A stretch of DNA of 64,000 bases, from positions 290,790 through 354,789 of the forward strand of contig NZ_JAQQWS010000003.1 of the NCBI RefSeq assembly GCF_028610675.1. Reading direction: 5' to 3'. The translations under genes and the position numbers were made by a program. How positions within the stretch are numbered: position 1 is the stretch's first letter; the number at the start of each line of letters is the position of its first letter. The notes beneath the pieces were generated by a model. The model did not search any database. It worked only from the letters and a program-made list of their open reading frames with translations, and was not told where the DNA came from. The stretch is from Alkalihalobacillus pseudalcaliphilus. GTDB lineage: Bacteria > Bacillota > Bacilli > Bacillales > Bacillaceae_D. Positions 9,070 to 17,623 of the stretch are shown piece after piece.

Positions 9070-9464
9070 TAAATCCCCCTTAAAATAATAACTCTCTTAC
9101 ACATGTGCCTACTAAGCAGTTGTAATAAGTACACATTTTTTAGTGTGCAACGATTACTAGAATTTATTCTAGCCGCTTCACCAAAAAACGACTAGAGCTT
9201 ATGTCATATTTCATAGCATAAGTTCTATTAAACCGCTATCATTATGAGCGATGTATAAGTCCCACCGAGTTCAAAATCAAGAGATCAGACTTCTGATGTC
9301 TAGACTCTGAAACGACATAAATATATCATGTTTGCAGTAAATAATAAACTGTTTTCTCGGTATTCATACATTTTTGTCATACTTTATTCTTAAAACGTAC
9401 ATCTTATCGAATAATCTGATTTTACGGTAAATTCTAATAAAACGCGTAGGTCTTTTTCATATAC
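9070..9464. other. Upstream region of nupN
   Basis: About 395 bp without a gene. It holds an inverted repeat at 9194-9226 (AGAGCTTATG / CATAAGTTCT, 13-nt loop) that could be an operator or leader hairpin for nupN. I looked for a guanine riboswitch and a PurR box here and saw neither. The promoter was not assigned. Confidence 0.45.
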
Positions 9465-9489
9465 AAAAAGAACCACGAGTTTTCGTGGT
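9465..9489 (-). terminator. Probable terminator of the pcrB-pcrA-ligA-camS unit
   Basis: Minus-strand hairpin CCACGA-AAAC-TCGTGG followed by TTCTTTTT. It lies about 430 bp past the camS stop, with a copy of the intergenic element between them, so it is probably the original camS terminator displaced by the insertion (inference). Confidence 0.65.
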
Positions 9490-9490
9490 G

Positions 9491-9905
9491 TTTTGTATGA
9501 AAGTTTGATGCTGGTACTCATGTGCGGAGCTTTGCTCGCCGCTACCGAAAATCATGCTCCGCGTCCTGCGGGGTGGCGCTGAACTAACTGGCTTCGCCAG
9601 TGGATTTCAGCCCGCCACTATGTCCCGCGGGAGTCTCCGTATGTTTTCGTCCGCTAGGTTACTGTTGATTCATAAGTTCAAAAAAGAAATCCAACACTAT
9701 CCTTTTAAAATGAAAAAGAACAAAGGCAAAGTGAACGGAAATACACCAGTTAAAGAGTCAAACAGCACTTTTACTCTTTATGTTGTTACTTCCCGGCTTT
9801 CCCTACAACACTCGGCACCAATTGAATGAAGTTCCACCAGTCAAAAAGCCAAACACCGCTTTCATCTTTGCTGGTGGAGAAGCAACTATGCTCCGCCATC
9901 GTTGT
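9491..9905. repeat. Intergenic repeat element, copy 1 (about 410 bp)
   Basis: Non-coding element starting TTTTGTATGAAAGTTTGATG, with a GC-rich core (GCGGAGCTTTGCTCGCCG, GTGGCGCTGAACTAACTGG, GTCCCGCGGGAGTCTCCG) and an AT-rich tail (AAAATGAAAAAGAACAAA, TATGTTGTTACTTC). Recognisable copies lie at about 39056, 44660 and 55693. The apparent open frame inside it (about 90 codons) is not conserved in the other copies. Confidence 0.85.
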
Positions 9906-9917
9906 GTGATGCTTGTC

Positions 9918-11141
9918 CTATTGGTTGATGTGTAGTTCTGGTTCTGAGTTAGGACTTCTAATGATCATTGCTTCTTGTTTTCCACTTGCTGATTCTAGAT
10001 AAACATTCACTTTTAAAGATTCCGGAAAACGTTGGGTAATACGACTGGCAATGAATTGAGATATCGCAATAATTTCTGTTTTTCCTTGATACTGTAATGA
10101 CACATCAATCGTCAACTCTTGAAGATTTTCATTATTATAAAAGGCCCTTCCAACTACCCCAACGTAGGTTGAGAAGAAATCTTGAATATCTTCCCTTAAT
10201 AAGTTAAACGCGTCGGCATCGCCACGGACATCTCGGTTTGCTTCTGTGGAAGGGAATAAGTAATACTGTTCATTAATTGTTTGCCAACCCGATAAGCCTC
10301 CATTTGGTTCAGCTTTGGCGTGTGCCACAAAATTTCCCGGAATTGCCGATTGTGGTGGCTGCTCTTGGAACAATGCAAAGACTATAGGAATTTGGTTAAA
10401 AGCTCCGTCTTCACGTCCGTCAGAACGTAAACGTTGTAGAACCTTTTCAGCCGCTTCTTTCCCTTGCTCTAGCACTTCCTCATGATTAAGTTCGTGACTG
10501 AATACATGAAATCGTCCATCTGGAAAAGTAACTCGATATCTAAAGGTATCTTTTAAAGATAAACCAATGACAATACCACCTACCTCGTATTTCCCCTCAG
10601 AACTTTCTACAAGATAGTTATGCTCCAACAAATGAGATAAATAGGAAGGATCTTCTTCTTCACGCCCTCTTGATACTTGGACTATCTCATCCTCAGACAT
10701 TCCTTCCATCTCATTATTAGATAAACGGTCAATCGAAGGGTTCAATCCGTTTGGATTATTTTCCGTTTCTCTACTAATCCAACTTTCCACTTCGGCTTGT
10801 CTTAAAAATTGACCCTCACGAAAAAAGTAGCGTTCACTCGGAAAGAACTCTTGAGCAATTCTTGTTAAACCGAGCTCAAATTGATCAAGATCAATACGAT
10901 TCGCTAATTGGCCTGTTCCAACCCCTCTTGCCTCACCATGTGGATAAGTACCATCGTATAAAATACTACGATAATAATCCTCAGGTGATGATATCGATGG
11001 AATAACACCTACATCAACATCCTCCACAGTCGGGTCGTCTTCAATACTATTATTATCATTAGGCGGTTGTAGGATCGGTAAACAACCACTCAGCACTAAT
11101 AGGATTGTTAACATAAGTAAACCTAGTTTTTTCAACGCCAT
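9918..11141 (-). CDS. camS: CamS-family lipoprotein (YerH)
   Basis: Surface lipoprotein of 407 aa. The signal peptide MALKKLGLLMLTILLVLSGC carries lipobox LSGC (Cys20). The rest matches the CamS family, known in staphylococci as the precursor of a sex-pheromone peptide and in B. subtilis as YerH, of unknown cellular role. It follows ligA after 14 bp in the conserved pcrB-pcrA-ligA-camS order. No enzymatic motif is visible. Confidence 0.9.
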   Translation of the reverse strand: MALKKLGLLMLTILLVLSGCLPILQPPNDNNSIEDDPTVEDVDVGVIPSISSPEDYYRSILYDGTYPHGEARGVGTGQLANRIDLDQFELGLTRIAQEFFPSERYFFREGQFLRQAEVESWISRETENNPNGLNPSIDRLSNNEMEGMSEDEIVQVSRGREEEDPSYLSHLLEHNYLVESSEGKYEVGGIVIGLSLKDTFRYRVTFPDGRFHVFSHELNHEEVLEQGKEAAEKVLQRLRSDGREDGAFNQIPIVFALFQEQPPQSAIPGNFVAHAKAEPNGGLSGWQTINEQYYLFPSTEANRDVRGDADAFNLLREDIQDFFSTYVGVVGRAFYNNENLQELTIDVSLQYQGKTEIIAISQFIASRITQRFPESLKVNVYLESASGKQEAMIIRSPNSEPELHINQ

Positions 11142-11155
11142 TCCTCCTCTCCTAA

Positions 11156-13180
11156 TTAGTTATTAATAATCTCCGCGAATGCAGCGATGAGTTGATTCTC
11201 ATCCCATATTTGTACGCCTAGCTCTTCTGCTTTTGTTCTCTTCGAACCTGCGTCCTCACCAGCAATGACTAAGTCCGTTTTTTTACTAACGCTGCCTGTC
11301 ACTTTTCCACCTAATTCCTCAATCCTCACCTTGGCTTCGTTTCTCGTTAGCTGTTCAAGTTTTCCTGTTAATACAACCGTTTTATTAAGAAATGGACTAC
11401 TCTCTAATGTTGAAAGATCCTGACTGCCTGTAGCTCCCTTATAAGCCAAATTAACACCCAACTCACGCAGCTGTCCTATTAATTCTGTGACCTCTGCTTG
11501 CTCAAAATAAGAGAAAATAGAGCTAGCCATCTTTTCCCCGATTTCATCTATCGCTATCAGCTCCTCCTCGCTTGCTTCTTGAAGAGCCTCTATTTTTCCA
11601 AAGTGAACAGCCAACGTTTTCGCTGCTTTTGCCCCTACAAATCGAATGCCTAACCCAAAAAGCAGGCGCTCCAATGAGTTTTCTTTGGATGCCTCGATAG
11701 CCGCCAATAAATTGTCTACTGATTTCTCTCCCATTCGTTCAAGTTTCAACAACTCATCTCGCTCTAAACGATACAGATCCGCAACCGTTTGAATGAATTG
11801 ATGAGCAAAAAGCTGAGCAATCACCTTCTCACCAAGCCCATCAATATTCATCGCATTTCTCGAAACAAAATGAATGAGACCTTCACGTATTTGAGCAGGG
11901 CATAACGGATTCAAACACCTTAAAGCAACTTCCCCTTCTAAACGAACAAGACCACCATCACATTCAGGGCAATGAGTTGGCATTGCGAAGTCTCGTTCAG
12001 AACCATCTCGTTTATCTACAAGAACATTCACAACTTCAGGGATGATATCACCGGCTTTTTTAATAACAACGGTATCTCCTAATTTGATATCTTTCTCACG
12101 AATCAGATCTTCATTGTGAAGGGAAGCACGCTTAACGGTTGTTCCAGCGACAACTACCGGATCTAAAATCGCTGTGGGTGTAATTACCCCTGTCCGCCCG
12201 ATACTAAGTTCGATTTCTCTTAATGTCGTCACCACTTCTTCTGCCGGAAATTTATAAGCAATCGCCCATCGAGGACTTTTTGCTGTAAAACCAAGCTGTT
12301 CCTGCTGCTCAATGGAGTCCAGCTTAATGACAATTCCATCAATGTCGTAAGGAAGATCCTGTCTCTTTTCAACCCACTTATTTACATACTCAATGACCTC
12401 ATCAATATGATTACAACGAGCTGTCTCTTGATTCGTTTTGAAGCCTAGCTTCTTAATAAGCTGTAGTGCTTCATAATGTGAATCGAGATCATCATTTTCT
12501 AAATATCCAATCGAATAAGAGAACATCGATAAGTTTCGTTTAGCTGCAATTTGTGGATTTAATTGACGGAGAGATCCCGCAGCTGCATTACGAGGGTTGG
12601 CAAATTTCTCCTCCCCCGCTACTTCTCTTTGTTCATTTAGTTTTAAAAAGGATTGCTTTGGCATATAAGCCTCACCACGAACTTCAATGGTCACGTCTTG
12701 ATTTAATTTTAAGGGAATCGCTTGAATTGTCTTAAGATTTTGGGTGATATCTTCACCTGTCGTTCCATCCCCTCTTGTCGCACCACGAACAAACCGCCCG
12801 TTTTCATAAGTTAATGCGACAGCAAGCCCATCTATTTTGAGTTCACATGTATAAGCAAGATCATCACCAATTTGATTACGGATTCGCTTGTCAAAATCAC
12901 GTAAATCTTGATCCGAAAAAGCATTACCAAGACTAAGCATTGGCGTTCGGTGCTCTACTTTTTCAAAATAAGGCAACGGCTCCCCTCCAACACGAACCGT
13001 AGGTGAATCGTCGGTAATTAGCTCCGGAAAAGCTGTTTCAAGCTTTATTAATTCTTGCAATTCAAGATCATATTCAGCATCAGATACAACTGGGTTGTCT
13101 AATACATAATACTGATGCCCATACTCATTTAATCGCTCTTTAAGTGCGGCAATTTTTAACTCAGCGTCATGTCTATCCAT
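11156..13180 (-). CDS. ligA: NAD-dependent DNA ligase LigA
   Basis: Seals nicks in DNA during replication and repair using NAD+. At 674 aa it has the full domain set: N-terminal Ia domain (YYVLDNPVVSDAEYD), adenylation domain with nucleophile Lys115 in CELKIDGLA, OB fold, four-Cys zinc finger (CPEC...CLNPLC), helix-hairpin-helix repeats and a C-terminal BRCT domain (LNKTVVLTGKLEQLTRNEA). It starts 14 bp after the pcrA stop and is co-transcribed with it. Confidence 0.98.
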   Translation of the reverse strand: MDRHDAELKIAALKERLNEYGHQYYVLDNPVVSDAEYDLELQELIKLETAFPELITDDSPTVRVGGEPLPYFEKVEHRTPMLSLGNAFSDQDLRDFDKRIRNQIGDDLAYTCELKIDGLAVALTYENGRFVRGATRGDGTTGEDITQNLKTIQAIPLKLNQDVTIEVRGEAYMPKQSFLKLNEQREVAGEEKFANPRNAAAGSLRQLNPQIAAKRNLSMFSYSIGYLENDDLDSHYEALQLIKKLGFKTNQETARCNHIDEVIEYVNKWVEKRQDLPYDIDGIVIKLDSIEQQEQLGFTAKSPRWAIAYKFPAEEVVTTLREIELSIGRTGVITPTAILDPVVVAGTTVKRASLHNEDLIREKDIKLGDTVVIKKAGDIIPEVVNVLVDKRDGSERDFAMPTHCPECDGGLVRLEGEVALRCLNPLCPAQIREGLIHFVSRNAMNIDGLGEKVIAQLFAHQFIQTVADLYRLERDELLKLERMGEKSVDNLLAAIEASKENSLERLLFGLGIRFVGAKAAKTLAVHFGKIEALQEASEEELIAIDEIGEKMASSIFSYFEQAEVTELIGQLRELGVNLAYKGATGSQDLSTLESSPFLNKTVVLTGKLEQLTRNEAKVRIEELGGKVTGSVSKKTDLVIAGEDAGSKRTKAEELGVQIWDENQLIAAFAEIINN

Positions 13181-13194
13181 TCACTTCTTCCTTT

Positions 13195-15438
13195 CTACTG
13201 CTTCGAAATCGGAGCAAATTTGGCAAATAAGCGTTTAATTCCCGTTGGCTGTGGAAAGGCTATATCCAATTCTAAGGAATCATCCTCGCCTCTTGTACTG
13301 ACAACCGTACCTACGCCCCACTTTTTATGATTAGCTTTATCGCCGACTTTCCAACCAAAGGATTCTCCACCTGTTTCAGTCATCTGTGGACGATTCAAAG
13401 TCTGTGTGGATTGTGAAGTTGGTTGTTTTCGTTGCATCGGTCGTGATGTTGACATCCAACTTGGTTGTGTTGGTGCCTCCTTTTGAAGAGGTTCTAGACA
13501 ATTCTCTGGGACTTCTGCAATAAATCGCGACGGCGGATTCGTATTAGTACGGCCAAACATCGTTCGCATTCTTGCATTCGTCATATATAATCGTTTCTCA
13601 GCACGAGTAATCCCTACATAGGCTAAGCGACGCTCTTCCTCCATTTCGTCCTCTTCAAATAAAGAGCGACTATGTGGAAATACACCTTCTTCCATACCAA
13701 TTAAAAAGACAACAGGAAACTCCAAACCTTTAGCTGAGTGTAAGGTCATTAAGGTGATCGCATCTTTTGGCTTTTCTTCTTCTGCTTCATCATCTAATCG
13801 GTCAATATCTGCGACCAACGCTAAATCTGTTAAAAAAGCAACCAGCGATTTATCTTCATTATTTTTTTCGAATTCCTGCGTAACCGTAATGAATTCATCA
13901 ATATTCTCTAGTCGACTTTGAGCCTCAATGGATTGTTCATTTTTCAGCACATCTCGATAACCTGTTTTTCCCAATAAGTCTTCAACAAGCTCTGTTATCG
14001 ATAAGTAATCCTGCATTTGAATCCAATGACCTAATTGCTCACTAAATTCCCTTAATTTCGTTACCGCTCGTGCTGACAATCCCGTTTGTTCCACTTCTTG
14101 TAAAGCAGAGAAAATCGATAAACCATTTTGAATTGCATAAGTAGCGAGCTTATCAACTGTCGTTGCACCAATACCACGCTTAGGGACATTTATAATTCTT
14201 CTTAAACTAATATCATCATCTGGGTTAGAAATTAAACGTAAATAAGCTAATACGTCTTTGATTTCTTTCCGATCATAGAACTTCGTCCCGCCAACAATGT
14301 TGTAGTCCAGGTTCGATTTCACAAAAAATTCCTCAATTACACGAGATTGAGCATTCGTTCGATATAAAATAGCTACATCCGAGTAGGAATATCCTTCCTC
14401 TCGCGTTGCCTCTTGAATCCTTTCAACGACAAATTGAGCTTCTGCTTGCTCAGTATCTGCCGCAAAATACAAGATTTTTTGTCCTTCATCATTTTCAGTC
14501 CATAAATTCTTAGGCTTTCTATTACGGTTGTTGGCAATGACTTCATTTGCCGCTTGAAGAATCGTTTTTGTTGAACGATAATTTTGCTCAAGTAAAATGA
14601 CTGCTGCATTCGCATAATCCTTTTCAAACGATAGAATATTCGCGATATCAGCACCACGCCAACGATAGATTGATTGGTCGGAATCCCCGACGACACATAA
14701 ATTTTCATATTTATCACTTATCATTTTGACGAGCATATACTGGGCTCGGTTTGTATCCTGATACTCATCAACAAGGATATATTGAAATTTACGTTGATAA
14801 AACTCCAGCACTTCAGGTACAAGCTTAAACAAGTCGATCGTTTTCATGATTAAATCATCAAAGTCCATCGCATTGTTACTCTTTAACCGCTTTTGATACT
14901 CAGTATATACATCAGCAGCGACTTGCTCATACATTTGCGTTGCACTTGCTTCAAATTCCTTAGGTTTTGTTAATTCATTTTTGGCACTGCTAATTGTTCC
15001 AAGAATACTTCTTGCATCAAACTTCTTAGAATCAATATTTTTTTCTTTTAAAATTTGTTTAATTAATGAAAGCTGATCCGTCGAATCTAGAATCGTAAAG
15101 TTTCGACTATAACCGATACGATCTACATCTCTTCGTAAAATCCGTACACACATCGAGTGGAACGTTGAAATCCAAATATCTTCCGCGACAGGTCCTACTA
15201 ATTGTGCGACTCGATCCTTCATTTCTCTTGCTGCCTTATTTGTAAAGGTAATCGCTAAAACATTCCAAGGTGCAATTCCTTTCTCACGTAAAAGGTAGGC
15301 CACTCGGTGAGTAAGCACACGAGTCTTTCCACTACCCGCACCCGCCATTAGAAGTAGGGGACCTTCTGTATGTTTTACCGCTTTTCTTTGCTCTGGATTT
15401 AAACCCGACAACATTTTCTCAATGATTTTCTCTTGCAT
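13195..15438 (-). CDS. pcrA: ATP-dependent DNA helicase PcrA (UvrD/Rep family)
   Basis: 3'-5' superfamily 1A helicase needed for repair and for clearing replication-transcription conflicts. It shows Walker A AGAGSGKTR, motif II DEYQDTN, motif III GDSDQSIYRWRGAD, motif IV QNYRST and motif VI GITRAEKRLY. The C-terminal tail (from WKVGDKANHKKWGVG) is the RNA-polymerase-interacting Tudor-like domain known in PcrA. The frame is open from GTG 15453, but the ATG at 15438 (MQEKII) fits the family better; the Shine-Dalgarno is weak either way. It lies downstream of pcrB. Confidence 0.97.
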   Translation of the reverse strand: MQEKIIEKMLSGLNPEQRKAVKHTEGPLLLMAGAGSGKTRVLTHRVAYLLREKGIAPWNVLAITFTNKAAREMKDRVAQLVGPVAEDIWISTFHSMCVRILRRDVDRIGYSRNFTILDSTDQLSLIKQILKEKNIDSKKFDARSILGTISSAKNELTKPKEFEASATQMYEQVAADVYTEYQKRLKSNNAMDFDDLIMKTIDLFKLVPEVLEFYQRKFQYILVDEYQDTNRAQYMLVKMISDKYENLCVVGDSDQSIYRWRGADIANILSFEKDYANAAVILLEQNYRSTKTILQAANEVIANNRNRKPKNLWTENDEGQKILYFAADTEQAEAQFVVERIQEATREEGYSYSDVAILYRTNAQSRVIEEFFVKSNLDYNIVGGTKFYDRKEIKDVLAYLRLISNPDDDISLRRIINVPKRGIGATTVDKLATYAIQNGLSIFSALQEVEQTGLSARAVTKLREFSEQLGHWIQMQDYLSITELVEDLLGKTGYRDVLKNEQSIEAQSRLENIDEFITVTQEFEKNNEDKSLVAFLTDLALVADIDRLDDEAEEEKPKDAITLMTLHSAKGLEFPVVFLIGMEEGVFPHSRSLFEEDEMEEERRLAYVGITRAEKRLYMTNARMRTMFGRTNTNPPSRFIAEVPENCLEPLQKEAPTQPSWMSTSRPMQRKQPTSQSTQTLNRPQMTETGGESFGWKVGDKANHKKWGVGTVVSTRGEDDSLELDIAFPQPTGIKRLFAKFAPISKQ

Positions 15439-15491
15439 ATCCGCCACCACCAAACATATGTTCTTATTTATATCATAATGTGTTTACGTAT

Positions 15492-16187
15492 TTATTGCAA
15501 TGCACCTTTCACAGCTGCAACCGTACTTAAAGCCTTGTCAAAGTCATCGTAAATTAAATTGCCAACAACGATCGTATCTGCATAGGCAGCCATTTGTTTG
15601 GCTTGCTCTTCCGATTGAATACCACCACCATAAAATAGCTTCGTCTGATCAAGGACAGCCGACACTTGCTTAACCGTATCAACGTCACCATACATACCAC
15701 TGTACTCTAAATAAAAGACTGGAAAATGATACAGGTGCTCTGCCATACGTGCATAAGCTAAAACATCATCTTGATCCATTTCAGTATCTGCTTCGGTTAA
15801 CTCAGCAACTTTCGAATCAGAATTAAGAACACAATATCCTTCCATAACGACTTCTTCCCAATTCATAATCGCTCCATATTCTTTAATGGCCTGATGATGT
15901 TGACCTAATATCCATTCACGCTTTTGACTATTCATCACAGACGGAATAAAAAAGTAATCACATCCTGGAGTAATCGCCTCAACGTTAGATACCTCTAATG
16001 CACAGGAAATGGCGTACCTTCTAACCTTCGCCATTAATTGTAACGTATTATCTAGTGTTACACCGTCTGTTCCACCGATAATAATTCCATCTGTCCCTGA
16101 TTCGCAAATTGCTTCTATTTGTTCATCCGTTAACTCTTTATTAGGATCTAACTTAAACACATGACGCCACTCGTGAAATTCTAGCAT
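15492..16187 (-). CDS. pcrB: Heptaprenylglyceryl phosphate synthase PcrB
   Basis: TIM-barrel prenyltransferase (231 aa) that joins heptaprenyl diphosphate to sn-glycerol-1-phosphate, making an archaeal-type ether lipid precursor in Bacillaceae. Family motifs are present: ICESGTDGIIIGGTDGVT near residues 28-45 and FYGGGIQSEEQA at the phosphate-binding end. ATG has AGGAG 5 nt upstream. First gene of the pcrB-pcrA-ligA-camS unit. Confidence 0.95.
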   Translation of the reverse strand: MLEFHEWRHVFKLDPNKELTDEQIEAICESGTDGIIIGGTDGVTLDNTLQLMAKVRRYAISCALEVSNVEAITPGCDYFFIPSVMNSQKREWILGQHHQAIKEYGAIMNWEEVVMEGYCVLNSDSKVAELTEADTEMDQDDVLAYARMAEHLYHFPVFYLEYSGMYGDVDTVKQVSAVLDQTKLFYGGGIQSEEQAKQMAAYADTIVVGNLIYDDFDKALSTVAAVKGALQ

Positions 16188-16449
16188 CTAATCTCCTACT
16201 TCCCCTACAATCTTCTTATCCATTCTCACCAATAAAATAAGACTTATTCTGTTCGTCATTATACCAAAGATAGTAGGAAATGTCGTCGCTCTCCTTCAGT
16301 TAAATGTTGACCAAATTGTAGAAAACAATGGGATTTTAGTGCCGAATAATTGGACGATGCACATATTCGGTTTTTATTACGTACGGAAGTTAGCACTGAT
16401 GCTCAATAAAAGTTGACTTCTTGTTTTTGTTAATGCACGTGCAGAGGTA

Positions 16450-16690
16450 AACAGCCTTGCGCTTCCGCCGTATTGTATTCCTCATACTTATTGCTTCATC
16501 GCTGCGTATTTTCGTTTGCATCGCATTAAAATCCCTTTGCTTCATTGCTGTGTATTTTTCTTTTGCCCGCATTGAATATTCTTTTTTCTGCTTCTTTGCT
16601 ACGTATTATCATTTGCTCCGCATTGAATATTCTTTTCTCTGCTTCATTGCTGAGTATTTTTTTATCAACTGTCCTTTACTTTTTCCCGTT
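16450..16690. repeat. 51-bp tandem array 3 (family A, degenerate)
   Basis: Four degenerate copies of the family A unit; GCTGCGTATT-like starts are at 16501, 16547, 16598 and 16649 (spacings 46, 51, 51). Units retain the CGCATTGAA and CTTCATTGCTG parts of array 1 but have lost GCCAAACTTTC. It lies between the nitroreductase terminator and the pcrB promoter region. A short piece resembling the start of the larger intergenic element (AGTTAGCACTGATGCTCA) is at about 16387-16404. Confidence 0.8.
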
Positions 16691-16724
16691 TCATTGAATT
16701 CAATCTTTCACTCTATTTAGACAT

Positions 16725-16755
16725 AAAAAAAGCCCTGCCATTTGAGTAGCAGGGG
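16725..16755 (-). terminator. Terminator of the nitroreductase gene
   Basis: Minus-strand hairpin CCCTGC / GCAGGG with a 10-nt loop followed by CTTTTTTT, 28 bp after the stop codon. Confidence 0.9.
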
Positions 16756-16782
16756 TATCTTATTCTTTTCTTATACTCAGTA

Positions 16783-17358
16783 CTATTTATTAATAACGAC
16801 CAATTTATCTTCAACCATTGTTCTTTTTTTGGCTTTTGGAACAATATCATAATAGCCAATATGAAGAGTGGCAACAATCTTCTCCCCTGGTTTGACACCT
16901 ACAGCTTCTCGAAAACTAGGATCTAGATTATATGCATTGGTTTTCCAACAAACGCCCATTCCTTTTTCCCATGCCAATAGTTGAAAGTTTTGTACCATCG
17001 CTGAAGTCGCACACATATCTTCTTCCCACTTTTTTTGTCGAGGGTCCTCAGGCATTACGACTAATAAATGAAGAGGAATATCTTGATAATATTTCATCAT
17101 ATTATCGGCTTTTTTCTCTTTTTGCTCAGTGGTATACGTTTGAATAACAGCATCAGCAAACGTCTTCTTTCCCTCACCTTCAAAGATAATAAACCGCCAA
17201 GGCTCACGTTTTCCATGATTAGGAGCATAGACTGCATCATTTAAAAGGCTGATAACCTCTTCAGTAGGAATCGGGTCTGATTTAAAATCACGAATACTTC
17301 TACGCTCCCTAATTAATGTCGAAAGCGAACTTACTTTATCATTCACTAATACACTCAT
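16783..17358 (-). CDS. Nitroreductase-family NAD(P)H:FMN oxidoreductase
   Basis: FMN-dependent oxidoreductase of the nitroreductase fold, 191 aa. The N-terminal RERRSIRDFK provides the FMN phosphate-binding arginines, AVYAPNHGKREPWRFIIFEG is the typical second motif, and TLHIGYYD lies near the C-terminus. The ATG at 17358 has AGGTGG 9 nt upstream; two GTG codons just before it are less likely. Monocistronic with its own terminator. The natural substrate cannot be told from sequence. Confidence 0.88.
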   Translation of the reverse strand: MSVLVNDKVSSLSTLIRERRSIRDFKSDPIPTEEVISLLNDAVYAPNHGKREPWRFIIFEGEGKKTFADAVIQTYTTEQKEKKADNMMKYYQDIPLHLLVVMPEDPRQKKWEEDMCATSAMVQNFQLLAWEKGMGVCWKTNAYNLDPSFREAVGVKPGEKIVATLHIGYYDIVPKAKKRTMVEDKLVVINK

Positions 17359-17564
17359 CTTAAGCACCACCTGTTAGCTTTTAATCAAATTTATCTCATC
17401 AATATTGATAATCATTTTCACTACCTCCAGTATAAAGTGTTCAAGAACGAAGAGCAAGTTATCCAATTTTTAATAGGATCGATGGTTTTACATCCAATCA
17501 TCTTATATTCACTTACTCATACAACATATTCCCTGTACCCACAAAAAAAGAGAATAGTTATTAA

Positions 17565-17600
17565 CCAAAATTAGCACCTAACCGTAGTTGGTTAGGTGCT
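17565..17600 (-). terminator. Terminator of adeC
   Basis: Perfect 11-bp stem AGCACCTAACC / GGTTAGGTGCT followed on the minus strand by AATTTTGG. It lies 24 bp after the adeC stop. The T-run is short, so termination strength is uncertain. Confidence 0.75.
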
Positions 17601-17623
17601 GTGTGCTCACATCGAAAATCCTG

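Noticed and set aside
9070..9464. Possible guanine riboswitch upstream of nupN.
   Set aside because: The conserved TTTCTACC and CCGTAAAT loops seen at 39581-39647 are absent here on both strands.
9554..9829. 91-codon plus-strand open frame in the intergenic element.
   Set aside because: It is not preserved in the other three copies and has no ribosome-binding site.
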